Source of the DNA: Fennellomyces sp. T-0311
Taxonomy: Eukaryota; Mucoromycota; Mucoromycetes; Mucorales; Lichtheimiaceae
DNA: 64,000 nt
NCBI GenBank assembly: GCA_025266875.1
Contig: JALLLT010000077.1
Location: 44,550 to 108,549 of the forward strand
Direction of reading: 5' to 3'
Shown: piece by piece, positions 22,264 to 34,023 of the stretch
Numbering within the stretch: the first letter of the stretch is position 1
Layout of the letters: every line of letters begins with the position of its first letter
Program-made: the position numbers and the translations under genes
The notes under the pieces: model-generated
What the model saw: the letters and a program-made list of their open reading frames with translations, nothing else
What the model was told of the DNA's origin: nothing
Databases searched by the model: none

Positions 22264-25200
22264 TGACTGATTCCAGTAATCGGTCCATTTGCCTTGGCAC
22301 CCTCAATGTTCAAGGGCTGCAAGGTGTAGCTCGTTCACATGCAAATAATATTGAAAACCCAAAAAAACATTTATTACGCTTTTTAAGAAATCGAAATAGT
22401 TCACCCCATCTTAATATCTTAGCTATTCAAGAACACAATGTTACCCCCCCTTATTATGATAGCATAGAAAAATTTCACCTTCAATCTCACCAAGCACTTT
22501 GGACCCCCTACTGTGCTCTGTTTAGCTTAGACCCTAACATCTCTCTCACCCTCATTTCCAATCATCTCGATGGTCGCTTATTAGTGGCTCAGGTAACGTA
22601 TGCAAATGGAATCCTCGCCCCCTTCTACGTCCTATGCCTTTATGGTCCAGCTCAACACAACCAACGTCGTTCCTTCTACACTCAACTAAGCAACCTATGG
22701 CCAACATTATTCACCGACCATATGTCACGACGCTCCTTTCTTGTCGGTGATTTTAATTTACAACTTCATCAATGCAACCAAGCACCCCCTGCATGGCGCC
22801 AGATTTTATCAACATCTTTCATGGATTGCATCACTCCTGTAGGGGCGCGACCTGAGCCCACTTTCACCAGCACACGTACGAGATCATGTATCGATTTTAT
22901 CTTTCGCAGCAGAGATATCTTCTCCAATAACTCCTCTGTCCAGTTTCTCAACACTTTGGATTGGACCGATCACTGTTTGGTAACTACTTCCATCCCTCTC
23001 CCTATCACCACAGGCCCAGGTTTCTGGCGTCTGCACCCACATTACTTAGAGCTCCCTGAATTTCAGGAGCAACTTTCCCACCTTTTTGATCTCCTATGCG
23101 AAACCTCATCTACTAACCCATCCAGCCCCCAATCCCAGTGGGACTCACTCAAGTCAGCAGTCAAACAACTCGGCCTCACCTTTGGTCGCCAACAATCTCG
23201 TTCACGCCAACGCAATCATCAGTATCTTCAACGAGAACGAAGTCGCATCCTGCGTTCTCAGCCACACGACACGGAGACCCTCGCCTTAATTGATGCCGAA
23301 ATCTCTGCAACCCAGCTGCATCATATGACGACCTTAGCGTTACGGGCTAGCCAACGCTGGCAGCAACACGGAGAACAAAGCAACAAATACTTCTTTCGCG
23401 TGCTCAAACAACGACAACAACAGCAATTTCTACATCGGCTGCGCGACAGCCCCGATTCGACTGAATTCTACGACACATCATCCACCCTTCTTCAACATTC
23501 TCGAAACTTTTACCACTCTCTGTACACTCCTGAACCGATATCTGAACCCGCCATAGACGAACTCCTATCCGCCATTCCTAGCAATGTTCAACTTTCCGCG
23601 TCTCAACAACAATGAATTCTGGAACCGATTCACGTCAGGAACCTCACCAGCCAACTTCAACATGCACCTACACAATCCAGCCCTGGTCTCGATGGTTTGC
23701 CCTTCCGTTTTTGGCGTCTCGCCCTGGACCATCCGTATGTTTCCAATCTGGCCGAACAAGTGTACAATGCCGCCATGACCGACGGTATTTTCCCCCATTC
23801 TTGGCTACAGACTGTTCTCATTCTGCTACCCAAGAAAGGCGATACCTCCCTACTCAAGAACTGGCGTCCCATCTCGCTTATCAACTGTGATGCCAAACTT
23901 CTCCCCAAAATCCTTGCTCGTAGAACACCACTAACTTCACTCATTAACCCGTTCCAAACAGGCTTCATGTCTAACCGATCCATCGCCGACAATGGTCTTC
24001 TTGCCCGATTGTCCATGTCACATGCCCAGGCACAACACCACCCTGGCGTTTTCATACTCGCCGATCAGGAAAAAGCCTACGACAAGGTGCATCCCCGTTA
24101 TCTTCGCCGCGTCCTCGAGCGCTTCCGCTTTCCTCAACAGCTCATCAACTGCCTCCTCACCCTTTTCTACTCGACCGAAGTTCATGTCAATGTTAACGGC
24201 CATATCTCTGCTCCGTTCACCCAAGGCCGTGGTCTGCGACAAGGGGATCCCATCTCCCCTTTGTTATTCAATCTAGCGTTTGAACCATGTTTACGTTATA
24301 TCTTGTCTTCCAATTCACTCACTGGTTTTACTTTCTCTCCTATTAGACATCTTCGTCCTGCTATCCTCCTCCCGCCTCCGCCTCCGCTTAAGCTTCTTGC
24401 ATACGCCGATGATCTTTTGGTCGCGATCAACTCACCTCAAGAACTTCATGCCTTGCTTGACATTCTGCGCCTCTATGGTCGTGCATCCAACAGCAGCCTC
24501 AATGTGGACAAAACGGAAATCGTGTCTATGTCTGGTGCTCCATTGTCTTCCTGGAGGGAAACTTTCGAGAACCTCGGGATCACTCGGATCCATGATCGCT
24601 TTTCTGCAACTGCTATCCGCTATCTTGGCTATCCACTCAACTCTCACCCTTCTCAGCTGGATCACTTTTTCAATCTCCTTCTTGTCAACCTTCAACGCCA
24701 TTGTGACATGCTTCGCCAACGTAGTCTTTCGATTCGGGGTCAAGGATTAGTTCTTCACGCTCTGGTCCTTAGCCGGCCATGGCACGTGCTCACCGTTACA
24801 CCTGCACGCTCTCATGTCTTTCGTCGAATTCGCTCCATCTGCCGCTCTTACCTCGATGCTGGTTATCCTCCGATATCTTGGGATTTCCTATGTCAACCAC
24901 GTTCCAAAGGGGGCCTCGGTCTTTTAGACCCAGCCAAGCAACAACTCGCTCTACAATCCCGTTGGATCAAAGGCATTTTTGGCCAAGGACCACCTTCCTT
25001 CATATATGCTTACCTTATGTATGAGGTAATGCAATACTCTACCGCCCCAACTATTTTCCACAGGTTTTTCACGGCAGGGCATCACTCCAGATTCCCTCCC
25101 TCTCTTCAACCTCTCATTTAAGCCTGTCACGCTCTCATTCCGTCTGATTTCTTTCACCGCCGACTTCATATCACCCCAGCCACCGCCTTAGCCATACCTC

Positions 25201-26060
25201 TCCACATGGTGATCCTCTCTTCCTCCACCCTCACGATCTCACACAACATGCTGTCCAAGCTTCGCGTTGGTGACCTGATGGTTTTCGACCCTGGCAGTTT
25301 TCTAAGCTGGCGCACTAACGAGGAAATCATCTCATTTCGTCGCACTATTCGTGCCCTTCGGTTTTCCTTCCACAACTCCTCCCTACACTTCCCAACTGGT
25401 CTTCTGGATCTGCTTCAACCGACTGCTCTCACCATCCCGGCCTTCTTGGTGGTTGAGGACCTCTTGGTCGCTGCCATCTCCATTGCTGGTCGCCACTCTC
25501 TCAAGGATCTCACCACTTCTCTTCTGCGTCGATCCCTACAGCAAACTGTTCCCCAGCTATCAACCACGTACCCAATTCCCAGTCGTCTTTGGCTCAAATT
25601 CTGGCAGATGCCAATCCCACATCGAAACCGCACTGTGTGGTGGCGATTACTCACGAAACGCATCCCCACTTGTGGTCTTCTTCACTCTCACATGCCCACT
25701 TTGGCTCCCACTGCTGCCTGTGTTCACTGCCAACAACCATATGAAGATGTGTCCCATTTCTTCGTTTTCTGCCCTCCAAAGCAACGAGTCTGGAGTATCA
25801 TCGCCAGACGCTGTGCCAGCGATTGGTCTCTCTCGGAAGTCCTCACCTATATATCCACCCTCCAGTACCCCCAGCGCCAACACCACCCGATCCCTGATTT
25901 GAATATCAGCATCGCATTGTCCACGATCTGGCGGCACCACTGGCGTCGTATTTTCGACCACCAACCTTTTCAAGCCGGCATCGTAGCACGCACCGTACAA
26001 CAGAAGCTTTTGGAGGCTTTGCGGCAACCGGAGGCTATAGAGTCCCAGGACGTAGATTAG
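22263..26060 (+). pseudogene. LINE-A ORF2 (APE endonuclease - reverse transcriptase), two nonsense codons
   Basis: Endonuclease motifs: TLNVQG, IQEHN, LYGPA, VGDFNLQ, DFIF and TDHCLV. Reverse transcriptase: LLPKKGDTS, NWRPISLIN, QTGFM, RQGDPISPLLFN, catalytic YADD (about 24401) and a thumb region. The C-terminus has a zinc module (CVHCQQPYEDVSHFFVFC). In-frame stops TGA at 23613-23615 and TAA at 25119-25121 divide an otherwise single frame of 1266 codons. It would nick target DNA and copy the LINE RNA by target-primed reverse transcription. The start overlaps the ORF1 stop (TAATG), suggesting coupled re-initiation. Confidence 0.88.
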
Positions 26061-28211
26061 TCTATCTTTATGTTTTCCTTTTCAATTTACCAGGCGATGT
26101 TTCCACTCCCCGACCCAATAAAATACAAAAAAAAAAAAAACGAATGGGTGATGACTCAATTGTATCAAGTTGTATATGTACCAGCCAAAATTCAACCTAT
26201 ATCGATTGTAATGGACAACTCAGCAGCAGAACTGTGTGCAGTCAGCAATGTTTTCCCATCCAGCGTCCAACTTCTTTGCACTTTTCATATCATCAACAAC
26301 TTCAAGAAAAATTGCCTCAAAGGGTTTACAACGCAACAACAACAAGACGAGTTGATGAAGACCGTAAAAAAATTGATCCATAGCCGCACCTTGGAAGATA
26401 TCGATAGAGCCAAAAAAGATTTCATCAGCATCGCGAAGTTCAGTACAAAAGCCGATCAAATTGTAAACTATCTTGAATTGTAAGTGTACTTTATAAGTAA
26501 TGAATCTATCGCTGACTTTTAGATTAGCACGTTGAGAAAGAAAGAAGCATGGGTTGGGGCGTATACCTGTCACTACTTGCACTTTGGTAACACGACAACC
26601 CAACGGGTTGAAGGTGCCCACGCCGTCATCAAAAAGGAACTTCACTCTGCCAAGAGCCTTGGCAGTGCAATGTTGACAATTGACAATTTCATTCGTAACC
26701 AGGTACAGTGTACTATTGTGCTATAGAACTTATACACAGCATACTTATATTATAAATAGAGAGAAGCCATTCTCTACAGCACCGAGCGTCAAAAGTTTGG
26801 AAATGATCCATATATGGCAGCAAATGACAAGGCCGCATTGGCAGAGTTGCAAGGCAAAGTTTCGCAATATGCGATCGACAAGATCAAGATTGAATGCGCA
26901 AAGCGTACAAAAAATACAAAACCAAATGCCAACTGCACCTGTCCTGTCCGTATCAACTTCAACATACCTTGCAAACATCAGTTACTCGATCAATCTGTCA
27001 TATCTCTTAGCTCTGTACCTGCCCGTTGGCACCTAAGTGAAAAGCAATCTGAACTTGCCCAAGGTAAGGTCGTCAGTACACATATTGTAGCTTTCGATTA
27101 ATATAAGGATCGTAGATGTTACTTACAGCAATGAAGAAGAAAAGATCGATGTTACCAAGACCGATCTTGCGATCAAAAGAACCGTTTACGCGTTTGAACA
27201 AGCACTTATAAAACTACAAGATGATCAACAACGCATGACAATCTTTGACCAGTTGACCAAACTTCTTAACAGTATTTCATCCTTGCCTGCACTGAAAGAA
27301 CTGAACGAACCGATTCCATTGAAAGCAACCAGGGGCCGCCCAAACGGGACAAAACGTCTTCCACTGGCAATCGAGCTCAAGGAAAAAGAAATTGCTGCAC
27401 ATGAAAAAGCAGAAAAAAAAAGGCAAAGGAAAGCCACCGAAGAGAAGAAGGCCAAAAAGATCAAATTGATTGTACACCATGGTTCCGGGCAGGATAACAT
27501 TGACAAGTGCGACGAGGAGAGTGATAATGCTAGCGTTATATTTGACGATAGGTTGGTTCTTATAATATGTTGTGATAGTGAATCGCATTACTCACGCTGC
27601 ATATTAGCGCATCAAATATACCTTCGGATCTGCCGCCGTCAGTTGTCATCAATGGTATCTCTGTGGATGGGCTCTTGGAGAAAGAGTTTGTCAAAACTGT
27701 TTGGAACGTTGAAATGGATGGACACTGTGGGTTTAGATGTATCGCCCAGCATATTTTTGGGGATCAAGATGAATGGCCAAGCATCAAACTATCCATGAAA
27801 TCAACACTACTCGCACGACATCGAGTGTATTCAAACAGCCCTTTTCTCTACAACACCAAAGAACTACTCAATATCCTGTCATTCATGATGGACATTTGCC
27901 CCAGTCAGTATTGGTTTACTACCCCCGATTGCGCCCAAATTGCTGCCGATGCCTTTGCCACACCTATTGCTATCTACACTGGTACCGGTCGGTTTGCTCA
28001 ACTTTTTTTGCCTGTGGGGATCGACGTTCCTGAAGTACTGCCCAAGCCCATTATCATGCAACTGGTAAACGGCAACCATTTTGTACTCATCGAATTGCAC
28101 GACGACATAGCTGATTTCAAACTACCTTCACTTAACGCGCAACACAAGATTGCATGCTCTCTTCTGGAACTCGATGACCACTGGACATCACGGTTCAATG
28201 CTTAAAAAGTA

Positions 28212-28320
28212 TCACCTTTCACTGTTTCCACCTTTTCACTGTTTCACCTTTTTCACTGTTCTCATCTTTTTCACTGCTCTCACCATTTCACTTACTCCAT
28301 TTTTCACTTTTTTTACCCTA
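28212..28320. repeat. Low-complexity TTTTCACTGTT/CACC repeats
   Basis: Imperfect tandem units such as TTTTCACTGTTTCACC recur about six times just after the MULE-3 stop codon. This is probably 3' UTR low-complexity sequence. The rest of 28206-28460 has no coding signal. Confidence 0.55.
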
Positions 28321-28460
28321 GATATAGACAATAAACAATTGACATAGACTGCCTACATGGCTTGTAAAATTTTTAGTCGTGTTCAATTAGCGAGGCAACA
28401 AAAAGTTTGTTAATGTTACACTTGATAGTGATTGATGCTGTATACTGAACTCATTGAACG

Positions 28461-28507
28461 CAGTCTGTCCGAGAGTGACTTCTTCTTGTCTGTCCGAAGT
28501 AAATCTG
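28461..28507. repeat. MULE-3 right terminal inverted repeat, inner part
   Basis: Inverse of the inner part of 19691-19763 (CAGTCTGTCCGAGAGTGACT...GTAAATCTG). It stops abruptly where MULE-4 begins. The outer part, TAAGCCCCTTCACTGTTTTT, reappears at 32458-32477 on the far side of MULE-4. Confidence 0.82.
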
Positions 28508-28982
28508 TATTTTTTTTTATTTTCTAGTGAGCCGGAAGTATTGGTCAACAATCTGTGAAGACGATTCAGCAAGCATTGGAACACAATTTGACGAAACAAT
28601 CTTAATGGAAGGATCTGTGATCGAGTCAAGTGGATTAGGCTGGACAGAAAGAAAAAGTGTAAGAAAACGCGCGTTTACTATTTTTCTGTTAAAGTTGGCA
28701 TAGCCCCGTTGCGAATGGCGAGACATTGTGAAAGACGATTTGTTCACGAATCAAAATACATTGTGCAGCACGATTCCCATTCCAAGGCAGCACCTCATTG
28801 TGCATGTTCAAAAGACATAAATTGTCTGTGACAGCAAGAATGCACAGACAGGTATAAAGCATAATAGCGCGCCTTTATGTTTCTGTAGTAAGGCACCACC
28901 GGTTTACTAATACTTTCGCCTACAATTGCCAATTCCAATAATAGAACATCATGCAATATAAGGTATGTGTGTACATCGCCAT
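28508..28982. repeat. MULE-4 left 475-bp terminal inverted repeat
   Basis: Position x pairs with 60967-x in the right arm. The arms contain mirrored accidental open frames, which I do not regard as genes. No coding signal lies in 28983-29264 between the arm and the transposase gene. Confidence 0.9.
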
Positions 28983-29378
28983 CTCGAGGTGAAATCTGCC
29001 ATTCTGGTGTAAATTCACGCAAGCAGTAGATGGCGTCAAGGTATTTAAGATGGAGAGAGGGTGATTATGAATAATATAAAACTGGTGGGTATGTTTCTAT
29101 ACCGGCTTATAGCTGTAGATAAGTGAGGTATTAGTAATAAATCTTGCAATGTGCTCCAAAGTTCAGCTGTCAACGGAAAAAGTTGTTTAGTTATAATCCA
29201 ACTTGGGCTATAGAAATTGTTTTACGAAAGCTTGTATCACAGTATTTAATTAACACGCACATATATGTTGCGCTGTACCTTTTTTTTACAAACTCCATTT
29301 CGACATTGCGATCTCAAAATCAGCAACACAACAACGAACAGCACCAGCAGCGATAACAGAAGCGAAGCAGAGAACCCA

Positions 29379-31668
29379 ATGCTTGTTTCTTTCGATGTGA
29401 TTCATGGGCGCCCTGTTTCTTGCAGTTTCAATGCATCAATTAGTGAGGACCCTGCATACAAAGGCCATGAATTCAAGGAAGTAGTTGAGAGCCAGCCTCA
29501 ATCTACCGGAGAATGCTGGGTATATAAGGATGCTTATATAGCTGACAAGGCCGCAGGTATGCTGTCCAAGTTGTGATTGTTCTAGATAATATTAGTTTTG
29601 ACTTGCTATATACTCGAATAGCCAAAAACAAGGAGAAAGAGAGGCTTGCTGGTCTAACTGCGGATGTAGCCAATGCACCGAAGGCTAAAAGGAACAAGCC
29701 ATCGAAGATGATTTTCTCGGTGCGCTATCTGTGCCATCGTAGAAACCGTCCAGAGGTTCAACTTGAAGCTACCGAAGATGAACTCTCTGATGATGATTCA
29801 GATGATGATGTGGTACGCCGCCCTGTCCAAAAGAAGTCGAAGCAAACTGGATGCATGGCCAAGCTCAACGTCGTCAGGTACCGAGCTGATCCTGATAAAG
29901 TGCATTTTGAATATCAAGGTGTCCATTCTGGTCATACCCCTGGCAGCATCGAAGACGTCCAGTTCTTGCCTCCTTCCAATGAACTAAAGGAGCGCATCCT
30001 TGCCGAATTACAAAAGCGGTATAGCGTTCGTGAGGTTCGAACTTACCTGCAGCGCGAAAATAGCCATCTTGGTCTGAATCGCAGGGATGGATATATCAAC
30101 ACCATGGATGTATATAACATCTTTTACAAGTTCCGACAAGAGCAATGTGCAAAGCATGACGATGATTTCCAATCTGTTCGAGAATGGCTTAATGCTTACC
30201 GGATGAATGGATATCATGTATGGATCGACAATGACAGTGATGGAGACCTCCTTTCCCGAGACCGGTTTACCTTTGGCTTTGTTGCTCCTTGGCAAAAAGA
30301 TTTGCTTCTTGGACGCGGTGGCAACTTCATATGCCTGGATGCCACCCACAATGTTTCCCAGTATCATGATGGCATATTATATACGATGGTGATTCGCCAT
30401 CCAATTGCAGGTCGTGGCATTCCAGTATCATACCTTCTGACTGATGATAAGTCATCGGCTCCTCTTCTCGGTTGGTTTCGCTCCCTGGCATCCATTGGAT
30501 TGAATCCTCAGCGCATTACGATCGATCACGATTACTCTGAGGATAATGCCATTTCTGCAGTATGGCCAGGTTGTACAATTCAGCATTGTCTGTGGCATGT
30601 CATGTAGGCGTGGATGAAACACGTCCAGCTGAAAGTTAGCTCTGGTGAGAGAGCTAAGAAGAATGTTCGTGAACGCTTGCGCGCCTTGATGTATGAACGT
30701 GATCCACACCAGTTCCAGGTTCTTTTGGATGATGCACTTGCATACTTCGATCGCAATCATGGTGACTTCGGCAACTACTTCCGCCGTTATTGGATCAGCG
30801 ACTTTGAAGGGAAGGCACCTGAACGCTGGACGTCCTGCTACCAACCACAGATATATACGAATATGCAAACGAATAATTATGTCGAAGCTTGGCATAATCA
30901 GCTGAAAACGATATATCTGAAGCGTAAGAGAATGCATCGTCTCGATTTGCTGCTTAACGTGTTGACGTCCGACATTGCAACCGATATCCAAGGCGAGGTG
31001 AAACGACTGATCGTGAACGTTGGCAAGATGGGTGCAAATGAACATGCTCTACGCGCAGAGGAGATCAAGGCAGACAATGTGAATCGTAACTTGTTGCATA
31101 CCATGGTCATTGTTTTGTCCAACAGCGAGTATATTGTCACATCCTTCACTGGCAACAACTTCACCTACAATGTAAATTATTTCCCCTGCATACTTCGTCA
31201 TAGTTAACTTACATGCTAATTCATATATAGGTCTCTGCTGAAAATGGCCAAATTGTAACTTGTACTTGTCCAAAGTTTGCACGTACTCTGTTTCCTTGCA
31301 AGCACATGTTCTTGGTCGAACAAAGAATGAAGGGGGCTGTCACTGTTCGGCCATCTCAAGAGACACAGCTCATGTGGATCCAACAGACAGCAGCATTCAC
31401 AACGCGTGATGGCCAGCCAGCACAGCCATATGAGCTTGGACCAAAGGATCGCTTGGAAGATGCTGCAAAGAAGCTGTCAAATAAGACAACTGAGATCAAG
31501 CGTCTTGTTGCTCAGTCAACCGTAGGTGATGATCAGGCTGAAGCTGTAGAAGAAATGCTTGAGAAACTTCATGCATTAACTCTTGAAGCATCTGCTCTGA
31601 AAACCGCTCTAAAAGCATCTCTTTCTCTCGCGCCAAACACAAACTTCCGTCGCCAACGCGATAATTGA
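29379..31668 (+). pseudogene. MULE-4 transposase (MULE DDE, SWIM finger, coiled-coil tail), one TAG
   Basis: Exons 29379-29556, 29622-31171 and 31231-31668 join in phase into 722 codons. An in-frame ATG at 29265 could add 38 residues. An acidic and basic N-terminal region (DELSDDDSDDD...KKSKQTGC) precedes the catalytic core: D near 298 (CLDATHN), D near 360 (TIDHDYSED), CLWH, and E near 479 (NNYVEAWHNQ). SWIM finger CTCPKFARTLFPCKH near 585. The C-terminal 100 residues form a predicted coiled coil (AAKKLSNKTTEIKRL...EEMLEKLHALTLE). A TAG at 30605-30607 (codon 388) is the only break in the frame. It lacks the OTU domain of MULE-2 and MULE-3 and is only distantly related to MULE-1. Confidence 0.86.
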
Positions 31669-31984
31669 TCCCAACCTTTTCTTCTTTATTATATTCTATA
31701 GATTTACAAAAATATGTATTAGTATTATATACAAATATCGCCACCCCATTTCGTAACACCACAAAATCACTTACAATAACCAGACTACCAAGATGATAGC
31801 CATGTATGATGATTAAGGCTCAGGCGATTATACATAATCGGATATTGCATAAGGTTTGTACTACATGCACTAATAGTCTTATGCTTGTATTTCCAGGAAA
31901 ACACTTCCCAAACCGGATTGGTGTACCTTCTAGGCATAGAAAATAACTGCGTTTTATAACTGCTTTCCATACATATTATGACGC
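31669..31984. other. MULE-4 3' non-coding segment
   Basis: AT-rich stretch between the transposase stop and the right TIR. No gene or repeat recognised. Confidence 0.5.
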
Positions 31985-32459
31985 ATGGCGATGTACACAC
32001 ATACCTTATATTGCATGATGTTCTATTATTGGAATTGGCAATTGTAGGCGAAAGTATTAGTAAACCGGTGGTGCCTTACTACAGAAACATAAAGGCGCGC
32101 TATTATGCTTTATACCTGTCTGTGCATTCTTGCTGTCACAGACAATTTATGTCTTTTGAACATGCACAATGAGGTGCTGCCTTGGAATGGGAATCGTGCT
32201 GCACAATGTATTTTGATTCGTGAACAAATCGTCTTTCACAATGTCTCGCCATTCGCAACGGGGCTATGCCAACTTTAACAGAAAAATAGTAAACGCGCGT
32301 TTTCTTACACTTTTTCTTTCTGTCCAGCCTAATCCACTTGACTCGATCACAGATCCTTCCATTAAGATTGTTTCGTCAAATTGCGTTCCAATGCTTGCTG
32401 AATCGTCTTCACAGATTGTTGGCCAATACTTCCGGCTCACTAGAAAATAAAAAAAAATA
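31985..32459. repeat. MULE-4 right 475-bp terminal inverted repeat
   Basis: Inverse copy of 28508-28982. It is followed immediately by the outer part of the MULE-3 right TIR. Confidence 0.9.
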
Positions 32460-32477
32460 AGCCCCTTCACTGTTTTT
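32458..32477. repeat. MULE-3 right terminal inverted repeat, outer part
   Basis: TAAGCCCCTTCACTGTTTTT, the inverse of 19691-19710, displaced 3.95 kb from its inner part by MULE-4. Confidence 0.78.
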
Positions 32478-34023
32478 ACACCTATTTCGTCGGTTACACT
32501 AGCTTCCTTAGCTTTTTTTCTTGTAGTGCTTAATACCTTCCAACGAAATCGCAGCTGCCATCTTGCAATGCTGAAGTTTGAGCTGTTTTTAATAGTGGTA
32601 CAAAGGGACTTAACGCTCTTTTACTTTTTTTTCTACGCGCCTACTACACCAGCAATGACGTTAGCCATCTGACTCTGAAATAAATTTGAGGTATTGGGGG
32701 GGGAGCCAGTTCTTATTTTTGGGGCAATATAAGAAAATTGATCCGTGAAGCGAAACGTTGACTGGAAGGTCGTGTATATGAGTGACCCGTTTGGCTGAGT
32801 ATTTAATAAGCATGAAGCTAACCGTTCCGATATCGGGAGTGGGAAGAGGCGGTAAGGATGGAAAGCTCTTATTCGCTGACGGACAACATAGATGACAAAG
32901 AAGCCTTTTAGGGCTTGTCCATGTTGGATACAAAAGAAATTATATATTTCTTATCCGTTCGACAATAACATTATAACCATCTTTGCTAATGAAATACTGT
33001 GTATGCGTGCTTTATGCGTCTACGCAGATAATTTAACATTTACACGTTGTTAAGATACACCGTAGTTCCATCTAGGAGAAACTTTAATCATTACTAGACC
33101 GCAGCTTTATATTACGCAAGATCGAGTTTATTTTCTGCAACCATCCGTATATGAGACATACTCGAGCAGAACGTTTGTCTAGTTGAGGCCAAGAACACAT
33201 CGGAAATTATTACTTTAATAGAACAACAACAGAATATGTCAGACCTCTAATCTTCCCGTCAATCGATACAATCACTAATGGACAACACCTGATTAATAAA
33301 AATGCTCACCTAAGATGTAAGCCGTCATTTTTCGAAAACGTGAGTACTTCACCTGATCTTTTCCATGGAGGCCTGCGTTTTTGGAGCCCCTGTTTGATAT
33401 GTTCTCTAGAGCACAACAGCACTTATATTTAAATAACGAACTAATAGATATGGAGCACGAAGGTGTTGACACGAAGCGTGGCGGAGGTAGTGGACTAAGG
33501 CTCGTTTTAAAAATAACATCATCTTTCCCCGAATTATACAGCGGCACACCTACATTGGGTGTCCCCGCTTCTGTAGACTGAGAGTTTTCGTCCTATTTGA
33601 GCATCCTGTTCGTTCGTGATCCGCCTCTGCACCGTACGCGGAATTACAAGATAAAACTTTAGAGGCAAAAGACATCAGATCATCATATTACTATTTTTGG
33701 TAATCGGCGCTTATTCCGGTACATTTGAAAAGAGATCTGCGGTAACGCGTATGTTGTGATACAGTATATCCTTCAGTGCGTTACGGTCACAGTGAATTAA
33801 TCAAAAAGTGCTGGCGTGCCTCTCTTCGAAGGCCAGAGTTGCAGCTACAAAATGTGAACTGTGTGCCGACATTGTAGCGTAGAATTACATGTGCATCATG
33901 AACGATGCTCTATTGTTATTTGAGTCATATTTCTAAAGGTATTCATAGGTATAACATATCATATATATACAGCCTTCTAATTATATACAGTTATATACAC
34001 GTTTATAGCCATCCTCTTCCTAG
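32478..34023. other. Non-coding region with a truncated LTR copy
   Basis: No convincing gene. Bases 32740-32933 match the solo LTR at 43539-43923 in the same orientation (shared GGATGGAAAGCTCTTATTCG and ATGTTGGATACAA). This is an LTR fragment lacking the part with TATA and polyadenylation signals. A G-run lies at 32694-32702. The remainder (32934-34023) is AT-rich with no recognised feature. Confidence 0.6.

Larger units (their letters stand above)
20699..26139 (+). mobile_element. LINE-A, full-length two-ORF non-LTR retrotransposon
   Basis: 5441 bp ending in a poly(A) run (26126-26139), flanked by the perfect 15-bp TSD ACGAATGGGTGATGA (20684-20698 and 26140-26154). Inserted in sense orientation in a MULE-3 exon. 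Has an 86-bp 5' leader, ORF1 with zinc knuckles, and ORF2 with APE endonuclease, YADD reverse transcriptase and a C-terminal Cys/His module. Same architecture and almost the same length as LINE-B (5.4 kb). Confidence 0.94.
19906..28205 (+). pseudogene. MULE-3: FAR1-type transposase with SWIM, AT-hook-like motif and OTU domain, split by LINE-A
   Basis: With LINE-A and one TSD copy removed, exons 19906-20698+26155-26479, 26528-26702, 26760-27063, 27116-27551 and 27608-28205 join in phase into 877 codons (876 aa) with no stop. FAR1-like zinc module (WQCTMGGS...NCPFKIKVQ...EHNHD). DDE core: D near 215 (LDATYKTNG), D near 283 (VMDNSAAE), CTFHI, and E near 400 (RVEGAHAVIKK). SWIM near 490 (CTCPVRINFNIPCKH). 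RGRPNGTKR resembles an AT-hook. OTU domain: DGHCGFR (Cys near 717) and GNHFVL (His near 834). The LINE insertion is the only disruption, so the insertion is young or the copy was recently functional. Confidence 0.87.
28508..32459 (+). mobile_element. MULE-4, Mutator-like element with 475-bp inverted repeats
   Basis: 28508-28982 and 31985-32459 are inverse copies of each other with one visible difference (near 28550). They bracket a single MULE transposase gene. The A/T-rich outermost bases prevent me from fixing the TSD. It lies inside the right TIR of MULE-3. Long near-identical repeats imply a recent insertion or gene conversion between the arms. Confidence 0.88.
19691..32477 (+). mobile_element. 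MULE-3, interrupted by LINE-A and by MULE-4
   Basis: The left inverted repeat 19691-19763 (AAAAACAGTGAAGGGGCTTA ... CTCGGACAGACTG) is matched in inverse orientation by two blocks: 28461-28507 and 32458-32477. The missing link between these blocks is MULE-4, so MULE-4 landed inside the right TIR of MULE-3. The outer limits are taken from the end of the repeat match; I found no convincing TSD. Its gene is open apart from the LINE-A insertion. Confidence 0.8.

Noticed and set aside
28517..32450. Mirrored ORFs of about 65-75 codons in the MULE-4 arms
   Set aside because: They are open only because the arms are inverse copies of one sequence. There is no start context, domain or family resemblance.
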